A DNA stretch of 64,000 nt from Anaerolineaceae bacterium (GTDB lineage Bacteria; Chloroflexota; Anaerolineae; Anaerolineales; Anaerolineaceae): positions 1-64,000 of the forward strand of contig JAJUGU010000009.1 of NCBI GenBank assembly GCA_029265815.1, in the 5' to 3' direction. This document shows positions 28,415 to 38,526 of this stretch, piece after piece (positions within the stretch are counted from its first letter, which is position 1; every line of letters begins with the position of its first letter). Both the position numbers and the translations under genes were made by a program. The notes under the pieces were generated by a model. That model was not told the DNA's origin. It saw only the letters and a list, made by a program, of their open reading frames with translations, and made no database searches.

Positions 28415-28851
28415 TAAATCACCTTTGTGGATTTATTAAAAATTGTTCATCCATTTTTCCCTAAATTGTAACGAGTCTGGATCGGTACTCAGGGTGACTA
28501 CTGAGTTAAGATTATATTGCATCCCTGGTGATTCGTATGGATACTCACGCGAAAGGGAATATTTTCGTGAACAATGAGATGAGGGTTTTGCTGCAGATTG
28601 ATTATTTATTATTAAAGAAAAGAGATAATTTTTTCGCGAAGGCTGATATTCAGATTATTTTTTACGATGACAACATAAAAAACTTGGAAAGCCTGCTTGA
28701 TTGTCCTGGCGAGTGATCAGAGAAGGTGAAAATATTTACCTGCCTTTTTTTAAATTTCCATGAAGGAGGTTGGAAGGGTGAGGAATGACACCGTGCGTAG
28801 GTCTGATTAAATGCATGTGTAGCATTAACGAGATTGAGCCGTGATCTAGGA
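28415..28851. other. Intergenic region, no gene supported
   Basis: 437 nt. A 62-codon plus-strand frame (28528-28716) lacks a ribosome-binding site and family features, and I do not accept it. Confidence 0.4.
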
Positions 28852-29277
28852 TCAATTCCCACTAATGGCTCCAATGATGAACACCACAATCAACGCAATG
28901 ATCATTCCTCCCAGGATGAGCGAGTAATTCTTAGGCTGGATGTTCCCCTCGCGATCCATTTTTCGAGCCAACGGGAACATCCGCCAGAAGAAAGTGAGCG
29001 TCGCAAGCGCCAGCGCAATCAGGCTTAGCCGTTGCATATTCAGATCGGCGAACACCACGATTAGCCCCAGTAATAAAAGAAAGATTAGCTTTGTCCCTGC
29101 CACCCAAAAGACCAGGTAGCGCATCAGATCGTGAACCTCTGGTAATTGTTTGGATTTTTCCCAGGCGGAAAAAACCCCCACAGCGTTAGCCCTTTTCGAT
29201 CCCGGGAAAAAATACAGTGCCACAACATTTGAAAATTCCAGCGCGATGAAAGCCAGGAGCACGATCTTTGTGATCAT
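28852..29277 (-). CDS. Small membrane protein, four predicted TM helices
   Basis: 141 residues with hydrophobic segments at about 4-22, 55-77, 84-100 and 121-138 and a conserved-looking central loop. I do not recognise the family. It starts 5 nt after the stop of the CrtI-like flavoprotein gene and is probably the last gene of a three-gene operon. It could be a membrane anchor or partner of that enzyme, but only position supports this. Confidence 0.65.
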   Translation of the reverse strand: MITKIVLLAFIALEFSNVVALYFFPGSKRANAVGVFSAWEKSKQLPEVHDLMRYLVFWVAGTKLIFLLLLGLIVVFADLNMQRLSLIALALATLTFFWRMFPLARKMDREGNIQPKNYSLILGGMIIALIVVFIIGAISGN

Positions 29278-29282
29278 TAGTT

Positions 29283-30887
29283 TTAGCTTTTAGACTGTTT
29301 GATGATCTTTTTATAAGCATGCCAGGCGGTCAGCATGGCAATGGGTACACCGGCAGGAGCATATGCCCACTGCCCGGCCTTAAAAATGTTCGGGATTGCG
29401 GTAAAAACTGATTTTCCAACATCTGTAAGTTTGTAGATTACAGGTGGTTCAGTTTCAAAAGACCACCCGGTGATGGCTCCTTCAGAGCTACCCGAGACTT
29501 TGCTGATTGTCAGCGGCGTGGAAGAAAACTTGAAAATAATGTCTCTTTCCAAACCCTCGAAAACTGTCTTTGAAAAATTGGTGATGATTCTGTTTTCCAA
29601 TCGTTCCTTAAACTCATCATACCAGCCGGCTTGTTCAACATTCTTGATAACCTGGTAATCGAAGAGGCAGCTAATCATCACCCCGGTTTGACCTTCAGGT
29701 GCCAGGGTAGAATCTCGCAGAACGGGAATAGATACTTCGTAGGTGTTCAGGTCACAATAGCGCTCAAGCCACCCCATTACTTCCTCTTTTGTGACCTGAT
29801 CAAAATCATCGATGAGATGTCTCCGCTCAACTCCGTTTACATCACCCAGCCCCTGCCTTGAGGGAGTGAAGAAAAGGTGCTCTCCTCCGCGTTCCTTGAA
29901 AAATGATGGCGGTCGGTTGATGCCGAGATATAGAATGAAGACAGATTCTGCCCCTTTAGAAGACAGAATTTGCTGTTTCTCAAATTCCAATTTGCGATTG
30001 ATCTTTGCATCCAATCCGACTGGATCGATACTACGGTAAAAGGATTTCAGATCCGCCGCCCAGATTAAATAATCGTAGAGGTATTCAATCCCTTCCACAT
30101 CAATGACCTTTGATTCAGAAGGTATGACCCGGACTACTGGCTTATTGAACTCGATTTGCCCTCCCCATTCGGTTACTTTTTGTGTGAACAGGTCTTTCAA
30201 TGCGCCAGTTCCACCCTTTGGATAAAAATAATCGAGGTAAACATAAAAGTATCCCAAAGCAAAATAGGTGGGAGTATTTCTAAAGAAGTGCTGGGTGAGG
30301 ATGTCGATGAGTGATTGGTTTTTTGTAAATTGATGCAAATATTCTTCCATCGGCATCTTGAATTGGTTAAACTTACGCAACGCCTTTAAAAATTTCAACG
30401 TCCAGGGTAACAGTCTTCTTAAAACATATTCTTTGTTGCTGAATTGGTCACCAAAATAGGGGTTGTCAAATTCATATATGACCCTGGTGTATTCAGAAAG
30501 ATCATTCATCGCTGCAAGGATGTGCTTAATATCTTCCTGGTTTTCCGGGTACAAATCTGACAATATCTGTTGGTATTCTCCCAGGTCTTTGATCGAATTT
30601 ACCTGGAAAAGCTGGTCTTCGATGCCAATTGAGATTTTATTTGTGAAATAATTTAACTCAATTCCAAGTTCTTTTAGAATGGGTTTTACGATGCCTGAAT
30701 TCACTAAAGCCCTTGGGCCGGTATCAAAATAGAAATCATTGAAATTTAATGTGCCCAGCAATCCCCCTGTTCTGTCATTCTTCTCCAATAGCATCACATT
30801 GAATCCGGCTTTTAACAGGTATGCCGCTGCCGTCAGGCCTGCCATCCCGGCTCCGACGATAACGACTTTAGTGTCATTTTTTTCCAT
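29283..30887 (-). CDS. CrtI/phytoene desaturase-like FAD-dependent oxidoreductase
   Basis: 534 residues. The N-terminal Rossmann motif VIVGAGMAGLTAAAYLLKAG continues into LLEKNDRTGG, the FAD signature of the amine oxidase/phytoene desaturase superfamily. The C-terminal FAD-contact segment is GQWAYAPAGVPIAMLTAW. No carotenoid synthesis genes are nearby, so the substrate is open; bacterial relatives include retinol/carotenoid saturases. ATG 30887, with AGGTGG 5 nt upstream, is chosen over a GTG at 30896. It overlaps the SDR gene end by 14 nt. Confidence 0.82.
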   Translation of the reverse strand: MEKNDTKVVIVGAGMAGLTAAAYLLKAGFNVMLLEKNDRTGGLLGTLNFNDFYFDTGPRALVNSGIVKPILKELGIELNYFTNKISIGIEDQLFQVNSIKDLGEYQQILSDLYPENQEDIKHILAAMNDLSEYTRVIYEFDNPYFGDQFSNKEYVLRRLLPWTLKFLKALRKFNQFKMPMEEYLHQFTKNQSLIDILTQHFFRNTPTYFALGYFYVYLDYFYPKGGTGALKDLFTQKVTEWGGQIEFNKPVVRVIPSESKVIDVEGIEYLYDYLIWAADLKSFYRSIDPVGLDAKINRKLEFEKQQILSSKGAESVFILYLGINRPPSFFKERGGEHLFFTPSRQGLGDVNGVERRHLIDDFDQVTKEEVMGWLERYCDLNTYEVSIPVLRDSTLAPEGQTGVMISCLFDYQVIKNVEQAGWYDEFKERLENRIITNFSKTVFEGLERDIIFKFSSTPLTISKVSGSSEGAITGWSFETEPPVIYKLTDVGKSVFTAIPNIFKAGQWAYAPAGVPIAMLTAWHAYKKIIKQSKS

Positions 30888-31824
30888 GGAATCCACCTAA
30901 TTCCAAACTGATATCCCATAATTTTTCTGCGGCTGCTTTATCCAGCGCTGGGGGCGCAGGTTCCTCTTCGGTTGTCAGGTTGTAGAACTTGCCGGAACTC
31001 TTTGCCACTTCATCAGAAACACCCAGGTAATACAATGCTTCAGCAGCAAAATCCACTGGCTGTGAATTACGATCTAAAAGGATTTTTTTGAAATAGCGAT
31101 AAACTATCCCATTGTTTTGACCACTGTTGGTTTGCACATTGCCAGGATGCATGGCATTAATAGTGACCCCCGTTTCTTGAAAACATTCGTTCAATTTCAA
31201 CATCGAAAGTAATTGTGCGAGCTTGGCTGCACCATAACTTTTAATGCCTGAATAGCGATTTCTTTTCCATGAGAGATCATCCAAGTCTAACCCGAACGCA
31301 GCAAACCGATATGCTTCAGAATTGACAAATAAAATCCGTCCGCTTGACTGGTTGCGAAATTTCTCAATCAGAGAATAATTCAAAATAAAGGTGCTCAGGT
31401 AATTGGTCTGAAATACTGCTTCCAGATGGTCATCAGTGAGAATTCGTCTGGTGTTATAAATGCCGGCATTGTGGATCAGGACATCAATATTGCGATCCAG
31501 TCCGGATAATTTCTCTGCAACTGCATGGATATCAGACAATTTCATAAAGTCGGCCAGGAAATAACTGCAATTTGTGTTGTATTCGCCCTTCAAGGTTTCG
31601 CAGAGTAATTCTGATTTTTGCTCATTGCGGTTAATGAATAAAAGATCAGCACCGCGTGAGGCATATTTTTTTGCAGTGGCAAAGCCAATCCCCGAAGTGG
31701 CACCTGTAATCACCACTAAATGCTGGTCAAATGTATTCGTGCAGATCCGAGGCTTTGATCGAAGATTACGTATCATTTTAAATACATTCGACCATCTATA
31801 TTCTTTAAGGTAATGACTCAACAT
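30874..31824 (-). CDS. Short-chain dehydrogenase/reductase, retinol-dehydrogenase-like
   Basis: 316 residues. The NAD(P)-binding motif TGATSGIG is at residues 40-47, NAG occurs in LIHNAGIY, and the catalytic Tyr-x3-Lys is in SYGAAK, with the Ser in LFVNSEAYRF. This is a classical SDR resembling RDH/WWOX-type proteins that act on retinoids or sterols. A 38-residue N-terminal extension precedes the fold. GGAGG lies only 1 nt before the ATG, so the true start may be slightly downstream. The pairing with a CrtI-like enzyme suggests a shared lipid or isoprenoid substrate. Confidence 0.83.
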   Translation of the reverse strand: MLSHYLKEYRWSNVFKMIRNLRSKPRICTNTFDQHLVVITGATSGIGFATAKKYASRGADLLFINRNEQKSELLCETLKGEYNTNCSYFLADFMKLSDIHAVAEKLSGLDRNIDVLIHNAGIYNTRRILTDDHLEAVFQTNYLSTFILNYSLIEKFRNQSSGRILFVNSEAYRFAAFGLDLDDLSWKRNRYSGIKSYGAAKLAQLLSMLKLNECFQETGVTINAMHPGNVQTNSGQNNGIVYRYFKKILLDRNSQPVDFAAEALYYLGVSDEVAKSSGKFYNLTTEEEPAPPALDKAAAEKLWDISLELGGFHGKK

Positions 31825-32352
31825 ACCTCCACGCCTGGAAAGGATACTATAAATAGAATTTTGAGTTTCTTTAATTATAAAAGATTGAGGTGATTTTAAG
31901 ATTAAAATTTTGATTTTTAAGGCAAAATTTGTCTGTAACTAACCTTCCAATTAATCTGAGGAATCTGATTTCTTGTCATAATATCCGGAGTATACACTAC
32001 AAGTATTTATTGAGTTGGGTAAGTCAGGGGAATGCGCCAATGTTCAAGATTCAGAAAGTATGGATTTCTAACCCTGGATTTTACATTTGATCATTATTTT
32101 CTCGAGCTCAGAATTATCACGTGAAAGAGACATATTGTTGAGGTGAAGAGTTGGTTAATAAAACCTTATGCCGAATTCTAACGAGATAGTTGATGGTAAT
32201 AAATTACAATATTTTCATAGCAAGCAAAAGCATTCGTATATGTGGAAAATGAACGATAAAGATCTACAGAATTAAAGCCTAAATATTTCTAGAAATTATT
32301 CGCTAAAAAAATAATTAGTTTGAATATCAAGATTTGCTGATTTTATTGGTGC
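31825..32352. other. AT-rich intergenic region, no gene seen
   Basis: About 530 nt between divergent genes with no acceptable reading frame. The enolase promoter begins at its right edge. Confidence 0.4.
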
Positions 32353-32380
32353 TTGACACTGAGGTGAGAAAGAATAAAAT
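32353..32380 (+). promoter_or_regulatory. Enolase promoter
   Basis: TTGACA (32353-32358) and TAAAAT (32375-32380) are separated by 16 nt. This predicts a start site near 32387, just before the leader attenuator. Confidence 0.72.
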
Positions 32381-32385
32381 AAAAT

Positions 32386-33792
<1,407 letters not shown>

Positions 33793-33802
33793 GCAGTAAT
33801 CG

Positions 33803-33836
33803 ATTGGGGGGTGAGTGACTCCACTCACCCCCAATT
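33803..33836 (+). terminator. Terminator after enolase
   Basis: GTGAGTG (33811-33817) pairs with CACTCAC (33822-33828), extended by a G/C run and AATT, 11 nt after the stop codon. Confidence 0.75.
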
Positions 33837-33844
33837 ATTCTGGT

Positions 33845-34343
33845 GTTATAACCTTTGATTACCATTCTTTTGTCCATTACGACCACACGGAATGGAATCG
33901 GATCGAGCGTTTTCGTGGAAGAATTGACCTGAGCTCAATTCATCCGGTCTGGTTCAGGTTTAAAAAAACCGCAGCCAAAATAAATCAATTCTGGAGGCCT
34001 GATGCGGTCTATTCCAGCCCGCTAAAACGAGCATTCCAAACAGCCAGCGTAATCGCAGAGACACCACAAAATCAGGTTCATATTTCGCAAGAATTAATCG
34101 ATATTGATTAGGGCGAATGGCATGGGATTCAGCCCCGAAGAGGTTCGATTGCGATGGCGAAAACGAATTGAAACCTGGTATCGACATCCTGACCAATTAC
34201 TCATCGCTGGTAGGGAGAACCTGGAACAGGTTCATTCCATTACAATGAGTTTAATCACCTTTCTTTCAGATGCAGTTTCTTCTAACGCTTTTGCAGGTGA
34301 AACATTTGATAGAGAATTGATTGATCCTGTTGGGAATATTTGA
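33845..34343 (+). pseudogene. Decayed histidine phosphatase (phosphoglycerate mutase-like) gene
   Basis: The frame reads FVHYDHTEWNRIERFRGRIDL, where the family motif is VRHGxTEWNRxxRFQG. The catalytic Arg-His-Gly is replaced by His-Tyr-Asp. PDAVYSSPLKRAFQTASVIAE is the intact second motif. A TAG follows LIDID where GEWHG continues, then the frame shifts near 34125 into FSPEEVRLRWRKR. The gene therefore has lost its catalytic residues, has an in-frame stop and has a frameshift. It lies between enolase and the fluoride riboswitch. The original could have been a phosphoglycerate mutase or an alpha-ribazole phosphatase-like enzyme. Confidence 0.85.
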
Positions 34344-34381
34344 ACTTGGAAATGATCAATCAGGTATGTAAGTTTCACTCC

Positions 34382-34410
34382 TTGACGCAGTCGATCATTC
34401 CCGTTACAAT
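34382..34410 (+). promoter_or_regulatory. Promoter of the crcB fluoride operon
   Basis: TTGACG (34382-34387) and TACAAT (34405-34410) have 17 nt between them. The aptamer begins 8 nt downstream, at the expected transcript 5' end. Confidence 0.82.
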
Positions 34411-34417
34411 GAAATTC

Positions 34418-34466
34418 GAGTGATGAGGCTCACTCAATCACCCGCCATGTGCTGATGGCCTCTGCC
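34418..34466 (+). ncRNA. Fluoride riboswitch aptamer (crcB motif)
   Basis: All elements of the crcB-motif RNA are visible. Pseudoknot strands GAGTG (34418-34422) and CACTC (34431-34435) pair. ATGA is followed by the P1 strand GAGGC (34425-34429), which pairs with GCCTC (34458-34462). The short P3 CAC/GTG (34439-34441 with 34449-34451) lies between them, and the conserved CTGATGGCCTCT follows. The 5' and 3' conserved strands closely follow the structurally known Thermotoga petrophila aptamer as I recall it. The RNA precedes crcB, the classic target. Confidence 0.93.
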
Positions 34467-34492
34467 AGTTTATTTGGGGCAGAGGTTTTTTT
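34459..34492 (+). terminator. Riboswitch-controlled transcription terminator
   Basis: CCTCTGCC (34459-34466) pairs with GGCAGAGG (34478-34485), followed by T7. The left arm is also the 3' strand of aptamer stem P1, so ligand-bound aptamer and terminator exclude each other. Fluoride should switch crcB on. Confidence 0.92.
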
Positions 34493-34529
34493 ATTGAAAA
34501 CCATAAACTTTGAAATTATTTGAGAGAGT

Positions 34530-34904
34530 ATGGAAAAATTTCTTATCATATCTGCAGGTGCAATACTGGGTGCCAATGCACGCTATTGGATTGGAGATTG
34601 GGTTGCTAAGAAAATTGGCACAAGTTTTCCGTATGGCACATTCATCATCAACTTTACCGGAAGTCTGCTAATTGGGTTCTTCCTTACGCTGGCTACGGAA
34701 CGGTTGATCATTGATCCAAGGTGGCGGTTATTTGTCGCAGTCGGTTTCTTGGGGGCTTACACTACCTTCTCAACTTATGCTTATGAGAGTTTTAATCTAC
34801 TCATTAATGGCCAGTGGTTGGAAGGAGTGATAAATTTATTCGGTAGTATCTTGTTAGGAGTTCTAGCTGTCGGGTTGGGAGTTTATCTTGGGAAATCAAT
34901 ATAA
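34530..34904 (+). CDS. crcB: Fluoride channel CrcB/Fluc
   Basis: A 124-residue four-helix membrane protein. The family signatures GANARYWIGDW, FPYGTFIINFTGSLLIGF and GFLGAYTTFSTYAYE are all present; the last holds the polar track that lines the fluoride pore. Fluc works as a dual-topology dimer that lets F- leave the cytoplasm. Expression should rise with fluoride through the riboswitch upstream. A DUF190/CBS protein follows 33 nt downstream. Confidence 0.96.
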   Translation: MEKFLIISAGAILGANARYWIGDWVAKKIGTSFPYGTFIINFTGSLLIGFFLTLATERLIIDPRWRLFVAVGFLGAYTTFSTYAYESFNLLINGQWLEGVINLFGSILLGVLAVGLGVYLGKSI

Positions 34905-34937
34905 TAAAAATTAAAGAGATCAAACGAGGAGGTAATC

Positions 34938-36218
34938 ATGCCGGATCTGTCTTTACAAAAGAAAACAAAAAGGCTGCGAATATATATCAGCGAGAAAGAC
35001 CGATGGCGTGGCACTTCTCTGGATGTTGCATTGATTGAGACCCTGCGTAAAAATGGGATCGCGGGAGCGACAGTTTTCAGGGGAATTGTGGGCTATGGCG
35101 CTCATTCCCTGATTCATACGATCCGGATTGAAGTTTTGACCTCCGATTTACCTTTGGTGATTGAAACCATTGACACGCCCGAAAAGATCGCAGCTGTACT
35201 GGATATCATCTATCCAATGGTTCGTGAAGGTTTGATCACAGTTGAGGATGTGGAAATTGTGAAATATACACATCGTTACCTCAATCCCCTTCCTGCTGAT
35301 AAACTGGTATCTGAGGTGATGACACCCGAGGTTGTGACTTTAAGCCCAGATATGAGCATCCTTCAGGCCTGGACTCGGATGCTGAAAAACAAGGTAAAAG
35401 CAACTCCGGTTGTTGATCCATCAGGCAGGGTTGTTGGAATTCTCACCGATGAGGATCTACTGGAACGCGCCGGTATTCAGCAAAGACTCTCAGTTGCGAT
35501 TCGAATGGATGCCAACGAGATTAACCAGGAACTAAGCAATTTAGAAAAATCATCCTTATTGGTTCGCGACATTATGACGCAGCCTGTAATAACCGCTCAA
35601 GAAAGTGAAACCTTAGGGGTGGCTACTGCACGCATGGTGCAATCTAAGTTAAAACGTCTGCCGGTTGTAAACCATGACGGAATTCTGGTTGGTGTGTTGT
35701 CGCGGCTTGATATCCTTAGACAGGTAGCCAAGGTCACTTATGAGATTCCCGCCCCGAATATTCCTACTGGGGCTGTCAGAACTGTTTCGGATATCATGAG
35801 TTCTGAAATCCCAATGATTAATCAAGATGATGATCTACCCTTGATCATTGAAAAATTCTCAAAATCAGATTCGCATCGATTAATCGTGGTAAATGATGAG
35901 GGGGTTGGTATTGGTTTGTTGAGCGATTCAGATATCGTTACACGCGTTCAACCTACGAAACGACGCGGAATTTTAGACGCGTTGAAAAAAATTGGCAAAC
36001 CCCCGGTCGGAAAAGAAACCGCCTTTGATTTGATGTCACCCGGGTTGTTAACGATTCCTCCTGATACCTCCATTGTTGATGCTTTAAAGAGAATGTTAGC
36101 CGACTCGCGGAAATGGATGGTTGTTGTCGATGATAAAGGGCATCCATTAGGTTTAGTAGATCGGCAAATGATGCTCGAAGCGATTGCTGTGTATGAAAAG
36201 AAAGATCCGGAATCGTAA
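34938..36218 (+). CDS. DUF190 domain protein with four CBS domains
   Basis: 426 residues. Residues about 10-112 form a DUF190 domain (LRIYISEKDRWRGTSLDVALIETLRKNG), a PII-like fold found beside crcB genes. Two Bateman modules follow with CBS pairs near 125-265 and 285-420 (VSEVMTPEVVTLSP, VRDIMTQPVITAQE, VSDIMSSEIPMINQ, AFDLMSPGLLTIPP). CBS pairs usually bind adenine nucleotides or SAM. It is probably co-transcribed with crcB and so fluoride-induced. A regulatory or sensory role is inferred; no catalytic residues are seen. AGGAGG lies 7 nt before the ATG. Confidence 0.88.
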   Translation: MPDLSLQKKTKRLRIYISEKDRWRGTSLDVALIETLRKNGIAGATVFRGIVGYGAHSLIHTIRIEVLTSDLPLVIETIDTPEKIAAVLDIIYPMVREGLITVEDVEIVKYTHRYLNPLPADKLVSEVMTPEVVTLSPDMSILQAWTRMLKNKVKATPVVDPSGRVVGILTDEDLLERAGIQQRLSVAIRMDANEINQELSNLEKSSLLVRDIMTQPVITAQESETLGVATARMVQSKLKRLPVVNHDGILVGVLSRLDILRQVAKVTYEIPAPNIPTGAVRTVSDIMSSEIPMINQDDDLPLIIEKFSKSDSHRLIVVNDEGVGIGLLSDSDIVTRVQPTKRRGILDALKKIGKPPVGKETAFDLMSPGLLTIPPDTSIVDALKRMLADSRKWMVVVDDKGHPLGLVDRQMMLEAIAVYEKKDPES

Positions 36219-36385
36219 AAACTATCAAAAAGTGCAATAAATTGATCGCTGAAATCTCTGATAAAACGGTTGAAGCACAGCCTTATGAGAATGGATGGGG
36301 TATTCTCCATAAGGGTAAGGTTTTCTCTGGTTTCGACTTCCACAATTTTCTCATTGTAAATTGCTTATTTTGAAGATCGCGATTC

Positions 36386-36414
36386 TTGACATGGTAAGAA
36401 AACGGGGATATTAT
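36386..36414 (+). promoter_or_regulatory. Promoter of arsR1
   Basis: TTGACA (36386-36391) is followed at 17 nt by TATTAT (36409-36414); TATAAT at 36412-36417 lies at 20 nt. The predicted start site leaves almost no 5' leader before the arsR1 start codon. Confidence 0.6.
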
Positions 36415-36415
36415 A

Positions 36416-36435
36416 ATATTCATTGTATTGAATAT
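36416..36435. promoter_or_regulatory. ArsR-type operator at the arsR1 start
   Basis: A perfect inverted repeat, ATATTCA-N6-TGAATAT. Its core ATTCA-N6-TGAAT recurs at the start of the second arsR gene (46425-46440). Confidence 0.72.
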
Positions 36436-36805
36436 GATTGAAGAACAAAAGATAAAAAACGATCCTCTTGAAGCAGAAACACAGGTGTTCAAAATTCTTA
36501 CCCACCCGGCAAGGATCGCGATTCTCAATATCCTCAGGGATGGCGAGCGTTGCGTCTGCCATATGGAAGCCTATTTAGGTTACCGCCAATCATACATTTC
36601 TCAACAACTTGCGGTCTTGCGCGAAGCCGGTCTGATTCAAGACCGCCGCGATGGCTGGAACATATACTATCGTGTGACCAATCCGAATATCTATGCCGTA
36701 CTGGATGCAGTCCAAAATTTTACAGGACGACCGGTTGAATCTTCAGATGGCCGTGTGGTAAGTTGTAATTGCCCGCATTGCATTGCAAAAGAAAACAAAG
36801 GATAA
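36434..36805 (+). CDS. arsR: ArsR/SmtB-family metalloregulator (arsR1)
   Basis: About 123 residues. The winged helix holds TQVFKILTHPARIAILNIL, then the metal-site segment ERCVCHMEAYLG (compare CVCDL of ArsR) and recognition helix YISQQLAVLREAGL. A C-terminal CNCPHC gives more thiols. ATG 36434 directly abuts the operator; a TTG at 36428 lies inside it at the position of the ATG in the paralogous gene. No Shine-Dalgarno is present, so initiation is probably near-leaderless. It heads a plus-strand ars gene set, and arsenite should release it. Confidence 0.88.
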   Translation: MIEEQKIKNDPLEAETQVFKILTHPARIAILNILRDGERCVCHMEAYLGYRQSYISQQLAVLREAGLIQDRRDGWNIYYRVTNPNIYAVLDAVQNFTGRPVESSDGRVVSCNCPHCIAKENKG

Positions 36806-36851
36806 GCTGTTTTTTGATTCTGTAAAAACTTTTAAATATAGAGGTGTACCG

Positions 36852-37088
36852 ATGAAAAACATCAAAATTCTGGGTTCGGGCTGTGCGAACTGTAAACGTC
36901 TGGAAGCGTTGGCTCGCAAGGTAGTTGGTGATCTGGGGATAGAAGCGGAATTTGAAAAAGTGACTGATATGAATGAAATCATGAAATGGCCGATTCTCTC
37001 AACCCCTGGACTGGTTATCGACGGTAAAGTCGTTTCATTCGGCCGGATTCCTGCAGAAACAGAAATCGCTGCCTGGCTGAAGGAATAA
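36852..37088 (+). CDS. Small thioredoxin-like protein (TM0996/redox-active disulfide protein 2 family)
   Basis: 78 residues. The active-site motif is GSGCANCKRLEA, with Cys11 and Cys14 early in the chain, and the fold continues to STPGLVIDGKVVSFGR with its cis-proline. GAGGTG lies 5 nt before ATG 36852. Proteins of this family commonly occur with ArsR regulators and DUF318/ArsP permeases. It could reduce ArsC or act with the permease encoded next. A hairpin separates it from the permease gene. Confidence 0.88.
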   Translation: MKNIKILGSGCANCKRLEALARKVVGDLGIEAEFEKVTDMNEIMKWPILSTPGLVIDGKVVSFGRIPAETEIAAWLKE

Positions 37089-37097
37089 CCTGATGGA

Positions 37098-37125
37098 ATG
37101 GGCAGCTTTGTCTGCCCATTCTTTT
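37098..37125 (+). terminator. Hairpin between thioredoxin-like and permease genes
   Basis: AATGGGCAG (37098-37106) pairs with CTGCCCATT (37113-37121), followed by CTTTT. It is a terminator or an internal attenuator within the ars set. Confidence 0.65.
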
Positions 37126-37179
37126 GGTTAAAAGACATTCAAGTTTTTGCATGTGATACTCTTAACTATAGAAGGTACT

Positions 37180-38511
37180 ATGGACTCTGTATTGAATTAT
37201 ATTGGTATGTTACTCTGGTCTGGCTGGACAGGTCTGCTGGATTACCTGGCGGCGCATGTTCTCCTCTGCCTGGTGCCGGCATTTGTGATTGCCGGCTTTA
37301 TGAGCTCAATGATCCCCAAAGAGGCGATCACGCGTTATCTTGGGCCAAAAGCATCCAGGTGGATCAGCTACCCGGCCTCAGCTTTTGGCGGGTTTATCCT
37401 GGCGGTATGTTCCTGTACCATTCTGCCACTCTTTGCCGGAATCTGGAAGCGGGGCGCAGGCCTCGGCCCGGCGATCACGTTTCTCTTTGTCGGCCCGGCC
37501 ATCAACATTCTGGCCATCACCTACACCGGAGCAACCATCGGGATGGATATTGCCATCTCTCGCCTGGTGCTTTCCATTGCATTTGGTATCTTCATTGGAC
37601 TGATCATGGCCTGGATCTTCCGAAAAGAGGAAAGCGCTCGTGAAACTGAGATGGCAGCCAGCGGCGTGTTTGACCAAACCGCGAAAGTTAAACCGGCAGT
37701 TTGGGTGTTGTTCCTCATGTTAGTCGCAGTGTTGATCGTTGGCACATTACAGGTTGATCTATTGACCAATGTGTATGCCAGCGTAAATTTGCCTTTTGAT
37801 TGGGCGAATGGATTGGGTTCGTTCCTGTCCACCATGAACCTGACCATTCAGGGCGCCGTCCTCATTCTGATGCTGGTCGTGATCGGCATCACCGCCTGGA
37901 AAGGGTTTGAAAAAATCTTCGACGGCTTCACCGGCTGGACCTATGCTGCCTTTGCATTCATTGCAATCACCATCCTGATTGCGGCCCCCAAAGAAGAAGT
38001 GGGCTCGCTGGTTATCGGGATTAACGGCCGCCTGATTGGAGAAATCATCCTGCTCATCGGTATTGCAGTTGTTGCCAGCCGTTCATTCACCAAGGATGAA
38101 CTCAGTGGTTGGGTTTGGGAAACATGGAAATTCGTCAAGCAGATATTTCCACTTCTCATCGTTGGCGTCTTTGCTGCCGGTATCGTCAAAGTAATCATCC
38201 CTGAAGCCTGGGTGCGCACCATCGCCGGACAGAATACCATCTGGGCCAACCTGGTGGGTGTTTTATTCGGTGTGTTTATGTACTTTCCCACCCTGGTTGA
38301 AGTTCCAGTTGCAAAAATGTTTCTTGATCTGGGCATGGCGCGCGGTCCGCTGCTGGCTTACCTGCTTTCAGATCCAGAACTCTCGCTCCAGTCTATTCTA
38401 GTATTGAATGGTGTGATGGGTAAAAAGAAGACGGCAATCTATGTCTCTTTGGTGGCTGTATTCAGTACTCTGGCTGGGTATTTGTTCGGTTTAATTCTGG
38501 CTGCTGGTTAA
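37180..38511 (+). CDS. ArsP/DUF318-family permease
   Basis: About 443 residues with 8-10 membrane helices, in two halves. The conserved first-half block is CLVPAFVIAGFMSSMIP, then AVCSCTILPLFAGIWKRGAG and FLFVGPAINILAI. This CSCTILP block marks the PF03773 permease family, which includes ArsP, an efflux protein for trivalent organoarsenicals. ATG 37180, with AGAAGG 4 nt upstream, is preferred to a TTG at 37147. Its place between a thioredoxin-like gene and arsC supports a metalloid role, but the exact substrate is inferred. Confidence 0.85.
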   Translation: MDSVLNYIGMLLWSGWTGLLDYLAAHVLLCLVPAFVIAGFMSSMIPKEAITRYLGPKASRWISYPASAFGGFILAVCSCTILPLFAGIWKRGAGLGPAITFLFVGPAINILAITYTGATIGMDIAISRLVLSIAFGIFIGLIMAWIFRKEESARETEMAASGVFDQTAKVKPAVWVLFLMLVAVLIVGTLQVDLLTNVYASVNLPFDWANGLGSFLSTMNLTIQGAVLILMLVVIGITAWKGFEKIFDGFTGWTYAAFAFIAITILIAAPKEEVGSLVIGINGRLIGEIILLIGIAVVASRSFTKDELSGWVWETWKFVKQIFPLLIVGVFAAGIVKVIIPEAWVRTIAGQNTIWANLVGVLFGVFMYFPTLVEVPVAKMFLDLGMARGPLLAYLLSDPELSLQSILVLNGVMGKKKTAIYVSLVAVFSTLAGYLFGLILAAG

Positions 38512-38526
38512 AAAAGGAGAACAAAG

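Noticed and set aside
27334-28526. Cobalamin riboswitch near the corrinoid-activation genes
   Set aside because: The conserved boxes expected of a cobalamin riboswitch were not seen on either strand.
28528-28716. 62-codon plus-strand frame
   Set aside because: It has no ribosome-binding site, family motif or operon context.
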